Part shown: one piece after another, positions 21,885-34,982 of the stretch
Numbering within the stretch: position 1 is the stretch's first letter
Layout: the number at the start of each line of letters is the position of its first letter
Assembly: GCF_003265705.1 (NCBI RefSeq)
Contig: NW_020313057.1
Span: 7,986,450 to 8,050,449, forward strand
DNA: 64,000 bases
Source: Callorhinus ursinus
Taxonomy: Eukaryota > Chordata > Mammalia > Carnivora > Otariidae
Direction of reading: 5' to 3'
Notes under the pieces: model-generated
Database searches by the model: none
What the model saw: the letters and a program-made list of their open reading frames with translations, nothing else
What the model was told of the DNA's origin: nothing
Translations under genes and position numbers: made by a program

Positions 21885-23003
21885 CGGATGAAAGAACTCA
21901 CAGTTAATCTTGGTTTTCCTGCTTACCTTTGCAACCCCCTAGTTTATGTCTTCTCAGTCAAGACAAACTCCAGGCAGAAATGGACATTGAAGCACTTTGC
22001 CCTCAGACAATCTTCCTCTCCAGTTTGGTACCTCTTTATTTAACCGAGATTCCAAGGGCTTTCTCAGAGCTCTAGATTCTACTTTCCTATCAGGATAATT
22101 TAATTGACAAAGAATGACTCAGTTTAATATTTATTCCTCTTTGGTGGCCATGAAAAGTAAAAGCAGCATATAAGGAGAGGAACATAGATAGTGATTTTAA
22201 GTTGGTGTGTTTCTAGATAACATGCCCTGGGGTTGAGAAGATGCCATCAAATTCCATTGTAGAGCTGCCTTCATGATTGATAAAAGCAGTCTTCCATTTC
22301 CCTTTCTACATTTTTGTTTTCCATCACACTTTATTTTAGAAACCTCCAACCAGATTGTCCAATCACATGAGTTTACGTAGCCAGTATCATTTGTGTGTCT
22401 GAACATATAGCAATACACAGCCTTCCTTCTGTTCATAGAGATGGGTACTGAACTCTGCTGTAAGTCTCTGCAATATGTACAGTTTTATTTTTTGGCAGGT
22501 AGCAGTCCAGTTTTTATAAGGATTCTTAACTAGAACAACATCCTTGCACATTTGCTAGGGAAAACTTTTATAGCTTGCGTGTGTGCCTGTCAGATACACA
22601 TATAACGGTCTCGTAATAAGAGAGGTATATAATTATATATGCATTTTTACATCAGATTCAGGAATTTCAACTACTCCATTTTGCCATTTGTAGAAATATT
22701 TGAACATTAGGGATAATTAATAGCTAAGGCTGAATAAATCCTTTTGACACTAAGTATCACTTTTAGTGGAAGAAATAACTAACGTTTATTTGAATTACTC
22801 TCATGAGTCATATACATATTCTGTTATTTTTATCCCCCTTGAATTAGTCCAGCATCAGGCTTAGTCTAGGCTATAGGTTGTTTTTCCAATTGTGTTTAAA
22901 GGTAAGGGGGCCATGTGATTTCTTTTAGCTCGGAACTTTTGACTTGCAGGAATGTGTGGTTACTTTATGCTATTCAGTCTTATTTCGGTCAGTACATTCT
23001 GTC
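21885..23003. other. Unassigned DNA
   Basis: No recognised gene or repeat. Confidence 0.4.
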
Positions 23004-23019
23004 AATCTCAGTCTCCTAG

Positions 23020-23213
23020 GGGCACCTGGGTGGCTCAGTCAGTTAAGTATCTGCTTTCAGCTCGGGTCAGGATCCAGGGTCCTGGGATCAAGCCCCATGT
23101 CGGGCTCTCTGCTCAGCGGGGAGCCTGCTTCTCCCTCTCCCTCCCTGCTCCTCCTGCTTGTGTGCTCACTCGTTTCCTCTCTCTCTGTCAAATAAATAAT
23201 ATCGTTAAAAAAA
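23020..23213 (+). mobile_element. Can-SINE, class B, complete
   Basis: Perfect 16-bp target-site duplication 'aatctcagtctcctag' at 23004-23019 and 23214-23229. Typical A and B boxes, CT body and A-rich tail. Confidence 0.95.
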
Positions 23214-23229
23214 AATCTCAGTCTCCTAG

Positions 23230-24054
23230 ATAAGGATTTAAGCTTTAATGTACATAGAGCACATTTTCAACATCCACAAATAATAATTATATAATATAAT
23301 ACAATAATTATTATTATTATAAACCCTCAGTAAAATTCATTATAACTTTTTTCTTCTGAATAAAAATATCAAAAGAGAAGCATAAATGCAGAAATTGCCC
23401 AAAGCAAAAGCGAAATGTGTATGAAATAGTCCTATTCTTTCTTAAGTCTTCTAACATCTTTCCTCTGTACCCTGTGTTTCTAAAAATCTGATGCCCAAGC
23501 GAGACCAGAGATGGTTTCCTCATGTTATGTCAGAAAGCAGATCACCTGTCACTATCTGCTAGATATGAAACAGACTCATCTTGTATAGACAGTGACCAAT
23601 GGCCCGGTTCATCATCCATTGGATTGATCAGTAGAAACTCCAGGAATTTCTTTATGTGCTGAAGGACATCCCTTAAATAACATTTGGCTGATGTCACTAC
23701 TTAAAAAGAGAAAACAAAGGCTATACTCAGATAAAGCAATACATTTGATTCAAGAAAAGTAAGGTATTACTTGGTTTATGGAGTTGAATTACTGCTATAT
23801 CTACACCATTTGATTTAGTTGACTCTGAAAATTTTTCTTTTAGTTTTCAACAGAGTTAAGACCTTGAATCTAAAAATATTAATGTAAATACATTAACTGG
23901 ATCACAGCTCTTTTAATTTAGTTTGTTTCTTCTTCCTTGGCATGAATTGAAATTATATGCTGTGACCTAGGACATGATCATTTAGCTAAGTGTGAAGCTA
24001 AGAAATGGAAGAGTATTGTAGAAAGAGAGATTTTCTTTGAGGTATAAGAGACTG
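23230..24054. other. Unassigned AT-rich DNA
   Basis: An AT-rich tract with TAT/ATT units lies near 23278-23322. No gene recognised. Confidence 0.4.
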
Positions 24055-24060
24055 TGGAAT

Positions 24061-24083
24061 TTTTTCTTAATTTTCTTTATTTT
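24061..24083 (-). mobile_element. Detached A-tail of the SINE at 26213
   Basis: T-rich stretch (A-tail on the minus strand) left of the L1. 'tggaattttt' before it resembles 'tggaacttt' after the SINE head at 26347, so it is probably the tail end of the older SINE that the L1 split. Confidence 0.5.
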
Positions 24084-25151
24084 TAAATTTTTTATTGTTA
24101 TGTTATTTGCCACACATTACATCATTAGTTTTTGATGTAGTGTTCCATGATTCATTGTTTGTGTATAACACCAAGTGCTCTATGCAGAATGTGCCCTCTT
24201 TAATACCCATTACCAGGCTAACCCATCCTCCCCCCTCCTCGCCTAGAACCCTCAGTTAGTTTTTCAGAGTCCATCATCTCTAATGGTTCATCTCCCCCTC
24301 CATTTTCCCCCCCTTCATTCTTCCCCTTCTGCTATCTTCTTTTTTCTTTTTAACATATATTGTATTATTTGCTTCAGAGGTACAGATCTGTGATTCAAAA
24401 GTCTTGCATAATTCACAGCGCTCACGATAGCACATACCCTCCCCAATGTCTGTCACCCAGCCACCCCATCCCTCCCACCCCTCACCACTCCAGCAACCCT
24501 CAGTTTGTTTCCTGAGATTAAGAATTCCTCATATCAGTGAGGTCATATGATACATGTCTTTCTCTGATTGACCTATTTTGCTCAGCATAACACCCTCCAG
24601 TTCCATCCACGTTGTTGCAAACGGCAAGATTTCATTCCTTTTGATGGCTGCATAATACTCCGTTATATATATACACACCACATCTTCTTTATCCATTCAT
24701 CTGTCAATGGACATCTTGGCTCTTTCCACAGTTTGACTATTGTGGACATTGCTGCTATAAACATCGGGGTGCATGTACCCCTTCAGATCCCTACATTTGT
24801 ATCTTTGGGGTAAATACCCAGTAGTGCAATTGCTGGATCATATGGTAGCTCTATTTTCAACTTTTTGAGGAACCTCCATACTGTTTTCCAGAGTGGCTGC
24901 ACCAGCTTGCATTCCCACCAACAGTGTAGGAGGGTTCCCCTTTCTCCGCATCCCCACCAACATCTGTTGTTTCCCGACTTGTTAATTTTAGCCATTCTGA
25001 CTGGTGTGAGGTGATATCTCATTGAGGTTTTGATTTGGATTTCCCTGATGCTGAGTGATGTTGAGCATTTTTTCATGTGTCTGTTGGCCATTTGGATGTC
25101 TTCTTTGGAAAAATGTCTGTTCATGTCTTCTGCCCATTTCTTGATTGGATC
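24084..25151 (-). pseudogene. Young L1: ORF2 3' end, 3' UTR and poly(A)
   Basis: Sense (minus-strand) part of a 2.13-kb L1 insertion. From right to left it starts at ORF2 'gatccaatcaagaaatgggc' (25151). It then encodes the C-terminal Cys-rich region ('[18 protein letters not shown]', open for 113 codons at 24783-25124), followed by the 3' UTR with its polypurine segment and a short poly(A) ending at 24084. The last ORF2 codons are broken near 24783. The target-site duplication is 'tctttatttt' (24074-24083 and 26213-26222). The upstream ORF2 part is present but inverted at 25152-26212. Confidence 0.95.
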
Positions 25152-26212
25152 TCCACTCCAAAACTGCTAGAACTCATACAGGAATTCAGTAAAGTGGCAG
25201 GATATGAAATCAATGCACAGAAATCAGTGGCATTCCTATACACCAACAACAAGACAGAAGAAAGAGAAATTAAGGAGTCGATTCCATTTACAATTGCACC
25301 CCAAACCATAAGATACCTAGGAATAAAGTTAACCAAAGAGGCAAAGGATCTGTACTCAGAAAACTATAAAATACTCAGGAAAGAAATTGAAGAAGACACA
25401 AAGAAATGGAAAAACGTTCCATGCTCATGGATTGGAAGAACAAACATTGTGAAGATGTCAATGCTACCTAGAGCAGTCTACACATTCAATGCAATCCCCA
25501 TCAAAATATCATCCACCCTTTTCAAAGAAATGGAACAAATAATCCTAAAATTTGTATGGAACCAGAAGAGACCCCGAATAGCCAGAGGAATGTTGCAAAA
25601 GAAAAGCAAAGCTGGCGGCATCACAATTCCGGACTTCCAGCTCTATTACAAAGCTGTCATCATCAAGACAGTATGGTACTGGCACAAAAACAGACACATA
25701 AATCAGTGGAACAGAATAGAGAGCCCAGAAATGGACCCTCAACTCTATGGTCAACTCATCTTTGACAAAGCAGGAAAGAATGTGCAATGGAAAAAAGACA
25801 GTCTCTTCAACAAATGGTGTTGGGAAAATTGGACAGCCACATGCAGAAGAATGAAACTGGACCATTTCCTTACACCACACACAAAAATAGACTCCAAATG
25901 GTTGAAAGACCTAAACGTGAGACAGGAGTCCATCAAAATCCTAAAGGAGAACACAGGCAGCAACCTCTTCGACCTCAGCCGCAGCAAGTTCTTCCTAGAA
26001 ACATCGCCAAAGGCAAGGGAAGCCAGGGCAAAAATGAACTCTTGGGACTTCATCAAGATAAAAAGCTTTTGCACAGCAAAAGAAACAGTCCACAAAACCA
26101 AAAGACAACCGACAGAATGGGAGAAAATATTTGCAAATGACAAATCAGATAAAGGGCTAGTATCCAAAATCTATAAAGAACTTATCAAACTCAACACCCA
26201 AAGAACAAATGA
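25152..26212 (+). pseudogene. Young L1: inverted ORF2 segment, 353 open codons
   Basis: Plus-strand L1 ORF2, open without a stop from the junction to the end of the insertion. It covers the region after the reverse transcriptase catalytic core: '[19 protein letters not shown]', '[20 protein letters not shown]', '[19 protein letters not shown]', '[20 protein letters not shown]'. Endonuclease and YxDD motifs lie upstream in L1 and are absent. The frame runs past the element into host and SINE sequence at both ends (25077-26270), so it is not a gene. Its last L1 bases ('aagaacaaat') are the ones that precede 'aatccaatcaag' in ORF2, i.e. the start of the sense part, as expected for twin priming with almost no loss. 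Confidence 0.95.
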
Positions 26213-26346
26213 TCTTTATTTTCTTTTAAGTACGCTCTACCCCCAGCATGGAGCCCAACACAGGGCTTGAACTCACGACCCTGAGATCAAGACCTGAGCT
26301 GAGATCAAGAATCAGATGCTTAACTGACTGAGCCCCCCAGGTGCCC
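26213..26346 (-). mobile_element. Older Can-SINE, split in its tail by L1
   Basis: Minus-strand SINE of an older type: 'gggcttgaactcacgaccctg', 'gatcaagaatcagatgct', 'ctgagccccccaggtgccc'. It has an internal repeat of 'gagatcaaga'. Its A-tail was the target of the L1 at 24084-26212. Confidence 0.85.
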
Positions 26347-29300
26347 TGGAACTTTGGATTAAGTAAGCCCTAAATTAACAAATGAGTAACATCAACCACA
26401 GGGAAGTTATGTGAGCTGCCTAGAAGCACAGATGCACGTAGATGTGGACCTACATTCAAAGCTCTGGAATCCCATTTTCAACCCTAGCAAATGTAATTTA
26501 TTCTCATTATAATTCCTTCTTTACATATAGGAGGAGTTCTTGCTAAAATATTCTCAAACACTACTAGAGGACTGCCTTATAGGGGAGTCCCAATACAGAC
26601 ATCGATTGAACTGAAATAGACATAATATGCCCTCTGCTTCTTATATTCCAGACAATGTATTTCTTAAGACCTTTAAGACCATTAAGACCAACTCAAGTAG
26701 TGGTTATAGCAATAAAATGATTAGCTCAGGTGACTGCTACTGCGTAATTCCCTATATGATTTGAAATATAGGTCCCGACCATGTTAATAGGAAGATCTTG
26801 AATACTTAAATTCATTTAGATTCTGAAGTTCATATTTTACTTTGCATATAAATTTATACTTATATAATGCTGTGAAGTAGATGGCATCAGCACCTCCTCA
26901 CCACCCCCCTACCCCAACATTATATAAAGCTGGGGATTCCAAGTTCAAAGTAGCTTATAAACTTTTTCCCCAAAGATCGGAAAGCTTGCAAATAAATGGC
27001 CAGCCTGAAACTCCATTCCAGATGTTCTGATAAATTATTGGGAATTCTGTTTTGTGAATGTTATATAAAAGTTGGAAATTAGGTAAAATTGATATTTAAT
27101 GAAGGTTAGGTTTTACTCTATTACAAATTCCAATCTGTGTTCCTCAACAAGAACTTTGAGCCTGAGCAAAATAGTTGAGATATATAGAGAATGGAGAGTT
27201 TGATGTGATTGTAAATGTATATTCCTTTTAATAATTACACTTAACAGCTATGAATTTGAACTTTCCCCCCTTATTCTTAGACTATATAATACCCAATGTC
27301 CTTGACATGCTTATAACAATCTTTAAATTTCCAAATTAACACTAAGAAATAGCTTATGAGATGAGAAGCAAAATTAATGAATATCATCATTATAATTCTT
27401 CACCAAAAGACTAGGCATTCCATTTCTTTCATTACATGTGTTATCCTTTTGCTTATAAAACACTCTCCATGTATTCATAATGATATAGGATGTGAGCATA
27501 TGTATTAATGTCCTTATTTTTTAATAAAAATAATTGAAGCTTAAGAGATTAAATGATTCATCCATTATCAAAGGATTTAAAATGGCAAAGTCAAGACTAT
27601 AAACTCCTGGCACTCTTTCAATAATGATTTCATTTTTAATTACAAAGTAATTACAAAGGATTTTATTTTTATTCATTGCTTTACAAAAAAAAACAGAATT
27701 ACAATAATACAAAGTAGAAAGTGAATGCCCCTTCCTCATGACACTTGGCTTTTGAATTTCACCCTAGAAATGATCGCTGTTTATTCTTTGATCTATTTAT
27801 TTTGAATTGTAGCTGAAGACCCTGCTACTCTTCCCTTCAGTCCCACTTCCCTGAAGTAACCAGTTTTACCTCCTCTGTCTTCTGCTTTAGTTTTCCTAGT
27901 GACTTTCATGACTATTGCAATATACTTCTCTTTCTTGCATAATAAACCTTTTTAAAAATGTTTATTTCTCATTTTGAAAGATGAAGAATACAACATTTTT
28001 ACCTATTACGTGTTTTCCCAGGTTCTAATTTCTGTCATTCATATTTTAAAATTAAAATCCTTTTGGCTAGAATTATAATTGTACATATAATAAACTTGAT
28101 ATATTGTAGCTTTCCACTATATGAAGTGAAAGTTTACTATCCTTTTTTTCCCTATCATTTTTGTCATTCCATCTCCCAACTGTTGTTTGATTTGCCATGA
28201 CTTTGACATTATCAGGCTTTGTAGCTTGTACATCCTTGCCACCACCCCCAATTAATTCTTCTGTACTTTGTGGAAATTGCCTCTAAAAGTTGAAAACTCA
28301 TAACAGGTCTTGACACACTATATATTACCAAATCAAGATGTGTACTTGGGGCCACAAAGGTGACAGAATCTTATGCTATGAAAACACAACTTTACAAAAC
28401 ACAAGCACAAGTTCGCAAAGTTTCATGAGATCTTCGAAGACAGTTCCCCTATGGATATACCCTATATCTAGGGCTACATCTAGTGCCATTGATAAGAATT
28501 CTGATGCCAGTCTTATCATTCCTTTGTAAGCAAAAATTCATCCCTTTGAAAGCTTTTAGTGATCTCTTTCCCTTTATGTTTAATTATCTGGAGTTTCACC
28601 AAAGTGACTCTAGATGTGGGCTATCTACTTACTCTTAGCTCATTAATCTTTATGGTATACTGAAGTTCTTTTGGGCTAAAGAATTGTGTATATATGTACA
28701 AGTATGTAAGGTGGGTGTAAAAGACAGATGGGGGGTGTTTACTGTATGCCACAGAAGCAATGTTATGATAAAACCTGAGGACAGACCTCCAAAATTTGTG
28801 GAGCCACAGGACACTGCTTTCTACTTATTTCATTAATATTTTAATATGAAATCATATTGGCCGAAGCTGTAGGACTATGAAATGAAAATATAATGCTAAT
28901 TTTTTAAAATAGCCTGTTCCTTAAAGGCAAATAAACGAATCTATATGCAGTCAGTTATCATTTCTGCTTTCTGTTCATTTGATTCTTATTATTTTTTCTA
29001 GAAAATACTATACCTCTGTAATATGTGATATCATGTTAGTTTGGATATAACTGTTCTAGTTAACCAAGTGAACTTAAGAAACAAACAAACCACAGTGTCA
29101 CCTACTTAAGCTTACTCTCATAGAAAAAGAATTTAGGAAACTTTTTTTTTTCCTTGAGTAGTCTTTGATAATTTATACAAATACTGTATTTTAAAAACTA
29201 TTTTTGTTACCACTGTTATTAATTAGTTAATCTTGTGTTCTGAAAAATAATTGTAAACCGAACACATTATTTTAGATATGAAATCTTTAGTTTCATAGTA

Positions 29301-29933
29301 GAGTCATGATGGCAAATGAATAATAGCTAATTATATCAAGCTGGTAAGGAAATCTTACTATGTTAGGTTCAAGGCATAGTCAACCAGTTCTTTGTGGTTC
29401 TTCTTTTCTGTGAGAGTCCAACAGACCAGGCTACCTGCTCTAAGGAACCATCAGTAAATAGCACACCACTCAGCTGGGAGTATGATCTGGTGTGATTTAC
29501 ATGCTGGAGTCACAAGCCAAATGGATTACATGTCTTATTGCTTTTAAACTATTGTTTCTAATGGTTAATAAGATGTTCTGCACTATCCATATGAGCAAGT
29601 TATGTTCCTATCATTGATTTTTATTTTCAAAGCCAAAAAATAGTTTAAGCTGTGAATAACTTTGAAATACATGAAACGATATTATAGGATAGCTCTTTAA
29701 TGTTTAAAATTATTACTTAGCATTTGCAGTATTTAAAATATAGCCTATTTGCTTAAAGACAGCTATAAGATTCTCCCCAATCTGGACATTTTCTTATATG
29801 TATATATGAAAAGAGAAAAAAAAAGAGAATTTGTAAACATAAAATATAACTTTATGTGTGTATCTAAGTAAATAATATATTTCATTTACATAACACATAT
29901 ACAGTATTATATAGTATTTAGGGATACAAACAC

Positions 29934-29953
29934 TGTGTGTGTGTGTATATATG

Positions 29954-29984
<31 letters not shown>

Positions 29985-29985
29985 G
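29934..29985. repeat. Compound microsatellite (TG)n(TA)n(GA)n
   Basis: Three adjoining dinucleotide runs; likely length-polymorphic. Confidence 0.9.
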
Positions 29986-32734
29986 AAAAAACATATACTA
30001 TATAGAGAGAACATATTATATAATTACTAGAAAAATGTGCCAAAGTGTTAACAGTTAATATCTTTAGTAAAATTGAGTGACTTTTATTATTTCAATTAGA
30101 GCTTTCTGTGTATCCTAAGATTTGAACATGTGTTACTTTTTAAAGTAGACTCCATACACACATGCACACACAGTATAGCTTCTTTTTTCAAAGAACAACT
30201 TTTTGAAATATCAAATACCCCCTTTCACAGATGAGTCTGATCGTTTGCATAAACAGATTAAAGGCATGCAGAATTAATTTTCATAGAAAGGTATTTTGAC
30301 TCAAAAATTTTTAAAGAACAAAGAGTTTTCAGGGATTTTTAAAGTTTAATTTTATCCCCCAAACCACATTTGGCTACCTAATTATAATGTGTTTCAAGGA
30401 CAGTAGGTGATTTGGATGAAGAACTGTAGTTAAAGAAATAGGCAGCTATGAAATGCTTGAACATTTTAATGCTCTGAAATCCTTACATAATTTTCCACGA
30501 ACATTTGAATATGACCACTAGTCACATTTAAGTAGCCCACAATAGTTAAAAATATGGAATTAAGCACCAGTGAAAGTGGAAAAACACCACTGTTCTCTAC
30601 CTACTAAATGATTTTAATTGCTGTTAGAATAATTAGCTATAACTTAGGCCATTCATAGTTTAAAGCATCTCTAAGATGTCTGTTATGTGCAGCACTGACT
30701 GAGAACACGTTATTTTCACTTTGGCCATCTATGACTTAAGGTGCCCATAATGCAGGTATCACTGAAGCTTTCAAAGATGAAGCCACACACAGGGAGTGAC
30801 GAGCGGGTATTCATGTGTCTGCTGCTTTCCATGGCTTCCCCCATTTGAAATAAAGTTAAATCTAAAAATTCATTAACAGGGTGGAGCTTTGACAAAGACA
30901 GCAGGTTTGTCTTTAAGCTTTTAATTTGTTATGACAAAAATGAAAGACTGCATTTATATTTTATGACAAATGGTTTATGATAAAAAATTATTTTTGAAAA
31001 TGTCTTGTTTCCAATGAATTTTTAAACATATGCTTCTAGCCAAAGCAGTTTTTAAATAAAACTGAATGTTGGTGTAAGGTCACTCGAGAAGTCTAACTTT
31101 GAGATGACGATTTTGGAAGCTGATATTCTTACCCAACCTCACTGTTCTTCCCATCCCAGCTTTTTACTAGTTTAGCTTGAATTCCTCCTACATTGTGAGT
31201 CTTGCTACCTGTCACTGCCTTCTGTTATATGTTATATGTTCTCTACCTTCTATTTCATCCAAATTACCTTTCTCTTTACTCATCATCTCCCTAGTTTCTA
31301 GGAATGAAGTTTTTTGAAATAGTTATAAGAAACAAACAAAGCGTGCAACATTAAATTGAAGACATTATGCTAAAATCATGGTATTGAAATTCATTCACGA
31401 AAAGTATGCTTTCCCTACTCACATTCTTCTGTGAACTTTTTGCCTTGTTCTTCTGGGTACAACCTGTGACAAGGAACTCATAAACCCGAAATAAGATGCC
31501 ATTCTTTATGACCTGGGATTGACATACTTGTTATACCTAAGATTTATGTTCTATCTGTTTGAATAACACTATTTGCATTAGTGATGATATGCCTGCCTAG
31601 CTAGAGAGTGAGCTTAAGAGAGAGGAACTATTTATATCTACCTATGTCTATACCCATGTATTTTTAGAATATCTGTTAGAATATATGAAGTGAAACCAAC
31701 AATACCACCATCAAATAAAACAGTGAAAACTTATCAAAAGCAAGCAAGACCTAAGAAGTATATCTTCTAAAATATAATATGCAGAAATAGGATTTGAGGA
31801 ATTTGTTATCTGATATTATTCAATTACCTGTAGATTTATAACTTTGGCTTTTAAAAATATACCCCTTGAGCACCTGTGAAGTGTTAGGCTCTATCTTAAG
31901 TATTTTTACACTCTCTAGCCATTACCCTTCATGTAACATAGTACTAGTTTCATAGCAAGCTAATTTAGGCTTAGCCTTTTTAAGACCTTTATTAAACTTC
32001 GACATCTAGTTACTCTTACCAGTACATAAAACTGCCTGTTAGAAAACATGAAGAATTATTTACTTCAGTAAAAAGTAGCCATCTGTTGCCTATTACTAAA
32101 AAATACTAAATATTAGCAACAACATTAAAAAGGCTTTAAAATCTCCTTCCCTTTATACTTCAGCATGCTTCTTGCCTTCTTTAAAAATATGTATCATAAA
32201 CAGGTGCCATTGAAACACCTAGAATCCACATAATAATATATATAAAGAGAAGGATATCAGACAATATTTACAGGAAGTTAATGTCCCAGTAGAAGAAATA
32301 ATGGACATACATCATAAATACTTTCTTAGAATGACATATCAGGAAGACTATAAACCCTGTATGAAATTTGGAGTAGTCTGGAACCATAGGTGTCAATCCA
32401 CTGATTAACCTTATGAAGTCCATTAATTGTGGGTTGAGTTGCATATATCACTACAGAAGCTGGTGTAGTGGTTCAGGATTTAAATCCTTGAAAGGATAAA
32501 AGAAAAATGTATCACAGGTGTTTTATATGTTTGATAAGAAAATGGATAAAGGGGAGTGAGGACAACGTAAGGAGCTCTCTCTCAAATCGTTTGAGTCTAC
32601 TTAGAAATATAACTTTCATCTACTGTCCTTGACCTTATTGACATCATTAGGAACACAGTTATGTGTCCCTACTGAGCATCTGTCACGTATTAGTCATTTG
32701 TCATATTTAAGCAAAGCAGTAAATAATGTCAAAT

Positions 32735-32850
32735 TTCTAAACATATGTGTGTATATATGCAAGTACATGTATGTTTATATTTGTTTATGTATGTATAAAA
32801 GTGTATACATGTACAATGTGTGTACACATATCTGTATACATATATGGACA
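32735..32850. repeat. (TATG)-rich low-complexity tract
   Basis: Degenerate 'tatgtatgtgtatac' units. Confidence 0.7.
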
Positions 32851-32949
32851 GTGAGAGTTTTTAAAAATTCTTTTTAAATATATTTATGAATCATATTGCA
32901 TATGTTTTTGCTTATATGCCAGTCTTCTACTTTGTATTAATTATCTATT

Positions 32950-33463
32950 GGGACTTAAAAAAAATGAGTATTTATACCCAGAAGTGAAAACTGCTAGATC
33001 ATATGGTAGTTATATTTTTAATTTTTTGAGCAACCTCAGGACGGTTTTCCGTAGCAGCTGCACCAATTTACATTTCCACCAACAGTGCGTGAGGTTTCTT
33101 TTTCTCCACATCTTCGCCTGCATTTGTCATGTCTTGTCTGTTTGATGATGGCCATTCTAACAGGTGTGAGGGATATTTCACTGCGGTTTTAATTTGCATT
33201 TCCCTGATGATTAGTGATGTTGAGCATCTTTTCATGTACCTGTTGACCTTTGATAGACCTTCTTTGGAGAAATGTCTATTCAGATACTTTGCCCATTTTT
33301 TTTAATGGGGTTATTTGTTTTGTTTGCTGTTGAGTTGTATGAGTACTTTATATATTTTGGATATTAATGTCTTATCAAATACATAGTTGGCAAATACATT
33401 TTCCCCATTCGGTAGATTGTCTTTTCACTTCGTTGATGGTTTCTTTTGTTGTGCAGAAGATGC
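32950..33463 (-). pseudogene. Old L1, inverted 5' segment
   Basis: Reverse-strand ORF2 C-terminal region: 'tttccaccaacagtgcgtgag', 'gccattctaacaggtgtgagg', 'tttcccatttcg'-type blocks, ending 'gttgtgcagaagatg' at the junction. Joined at about 33463 to plus-strand L1. Stops throughout. Confidence 0.85.
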
Positions 33464-34170
33464 CTTATAATCCCACAGTTCCACTTCTGGGAATATATCT
33501 AAAGGAAATGATGACTAACTCCAAAAGATATCTGTACCCCCATGTTTATAGCAGCGTTATTTAAAATAGCCAAGACATAGAAACAGCCTAAGTGCCTGCC
33601 CATCATTGGATGAATGGAGAAGAAGTTTGGTATATATACAATGGAATATTATTCAGCCACAAAAAGTAAATTTTACCATTTGTGAAAACATGAATGGACT
33701 TGAGGGCATTATGCTAAGTAAAATAAGTCAGAAAGAAAAAGACAAATATTGTATGATCTCACTTATATATGAAATCTAAAGCAAACAAACTCATAGAGAT
33801 CAGATTTGTGATTTCCAGAGGTAGAGGACAGGGGTGTGTGTGTGTGTATGTGTGTGTAGGGACAGATTGGAAGAAAGTGATCAAAAGGTACTGACTTCCA
33901 GTTAAAAGATAAATAAGTCCTAGGGATGGAACGCACAACTTGATGACTATTGCTACACCGACATGGAATTTATAGGAAAGTTGTTAAGAGAGTAAATCCT
34001 AACAGTTCTCATCAGAAGGAGATGTTTTTTTTTCTTTTTTTCTTCTTTCTTTTCATTGTCTCTATATGAGAAGATGAATGTTAGCTGTACCTATGGTGGT
34101 AATTATTTCACATTATTTCACAAAATATGTAGATCAAACCGTCATGCCATATGCCTTAAACTTAAAAAAA
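33464..34170 (+). mobile_element. Old L1, ORF2 end and 3' UTR
   Basis: Plus strand from 'ataatcccacagttccacttc' through 'caatggaatattattcagcc' and 'gtatgatctcacttatatatg' into a 3' UTR and A-rich tail at 34165-34174. Contains (GT)n at 33832-33858. With 32950-33463 it forms a twin-primed insertion. Confidence 0.85.
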
Positions 34171-34224
34171 AAACAATGAAATAGATTAAAAGAATTATTA
34201 AATATAACAGCATATTTTTAAATG

Positions 34225-34697
34225 ACTATTTATTATCTCCCAGTTTTGAGGGTCAAGGATCTTGGGAATGACTTAGCCATGTGGTTATGGCTCAGGTCTC
34301 TCTGAGGGGGTTGAAACCAAGCTGTCAGCCGAAGCTTTGGTCTCCCAAGGCTTAACTGGATTTGAGAGCTCTAGTTCCAAGCTCACTCACTTGGTTCTTG
34401 GAAGGTCTGAGACGCTTGCCAAATAGGCCTCTCTATAGGACCCTCGACACAGTAGCTGGCTTGCCACAGTGAGAGTGATCTGTGAGACAGAGAACCTGAG
34501 AACCAGAAAACCTCCAAGATGGAAACCACAGTGCCTTTTATAACCTTATCTCAGAAACGACACTCAATCACATCTACCGTATACTATTGGTCACACAGAG
34601 CACCTCTGGCAAAGTGTGGGAGATGGCTGCCCAAGGATGTGAATTCCAAGAGGGAGGGTTGGTTGGGAGCCATCTGGGAGGCTGACCACCACATACT
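34225..34697 (-). mobile_element. Ancient LTR-like repeat
   Basis: 'tttattatctcccagttttga', 'gtggttatggctcaggtctct', 'ttccaagctcactcac', 'taggcctctctatagga' and 'gggagccatctgggaggctg' occur in the order of a common eutherian LTR-type repeat in reverse orientation. I cannot name the family with certainty. Confidence 0.5.
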
Positions 34698-34900
34698 GTG
34701 AACATGGAACACCCCCAAGACCAGTGGTCATACGCTGTACCACAGCGTTCTCAATTTCCAGCAACATTTCTGGGCATAATAAAGGAGTGCTTCCTCCCTC
34801 CCTAATAACACAAACATATTTTGCTATCCCAGAATCTTAGAACAGATAGGCTCTCAAGAAAATCTTAGCCAATTCTCAGATTTTTAAAAAATGTAATTGA

Positions 34901-34982
34901 TGGGGGCCTGGGTGGCTTAGTCGTTAAGCATCTGCCTTCAGCTCAGGTCATGATCCCAGGGTCCTGGGATCGAGCCCCGCAT
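34901..34982 (+). mobile_element. Can-SINE, class B, broken by an assembly gap
   Basis: Head and B box are present ('cctgggatcgagccccgcat'), then sequence stops in N's. The 13-bp target-site duplication 'aaaatgtaattga' (34888-34900 and 34993-35005) directly flanks head and gap. The missing bases are therefore the rest of this SINE and its tail. Confidence 0.95.

Larger units (their letters stand above)
26347..32900. other. Mostly single-copy AT-rich DNA
   Basis: Long stretch with few repeats. Weak MIR-like pieces on the minus strand are at 26395-26480, 27505-27610 (the best: 'gcttaagagattaaatgattc' ... 'atggcaaagtcaagac') and 31862-31925 ('gagcacctgtgaagtgttagg'). No exon, splice-linked frame or RNA gene can be supported. 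It is the most gene-poor and least repeated stretch, so conserved noncoding elements, if any, should be sought here. Confidence 0.45.

Noticed and set aside
25077..26270. 397-codon frame as a possible host gene
   Set aside because: It is L1 ORF2 sequence between 25152 and 26212. The first 25 codons come from antisense L1 and the last 19 from SINE sequence.
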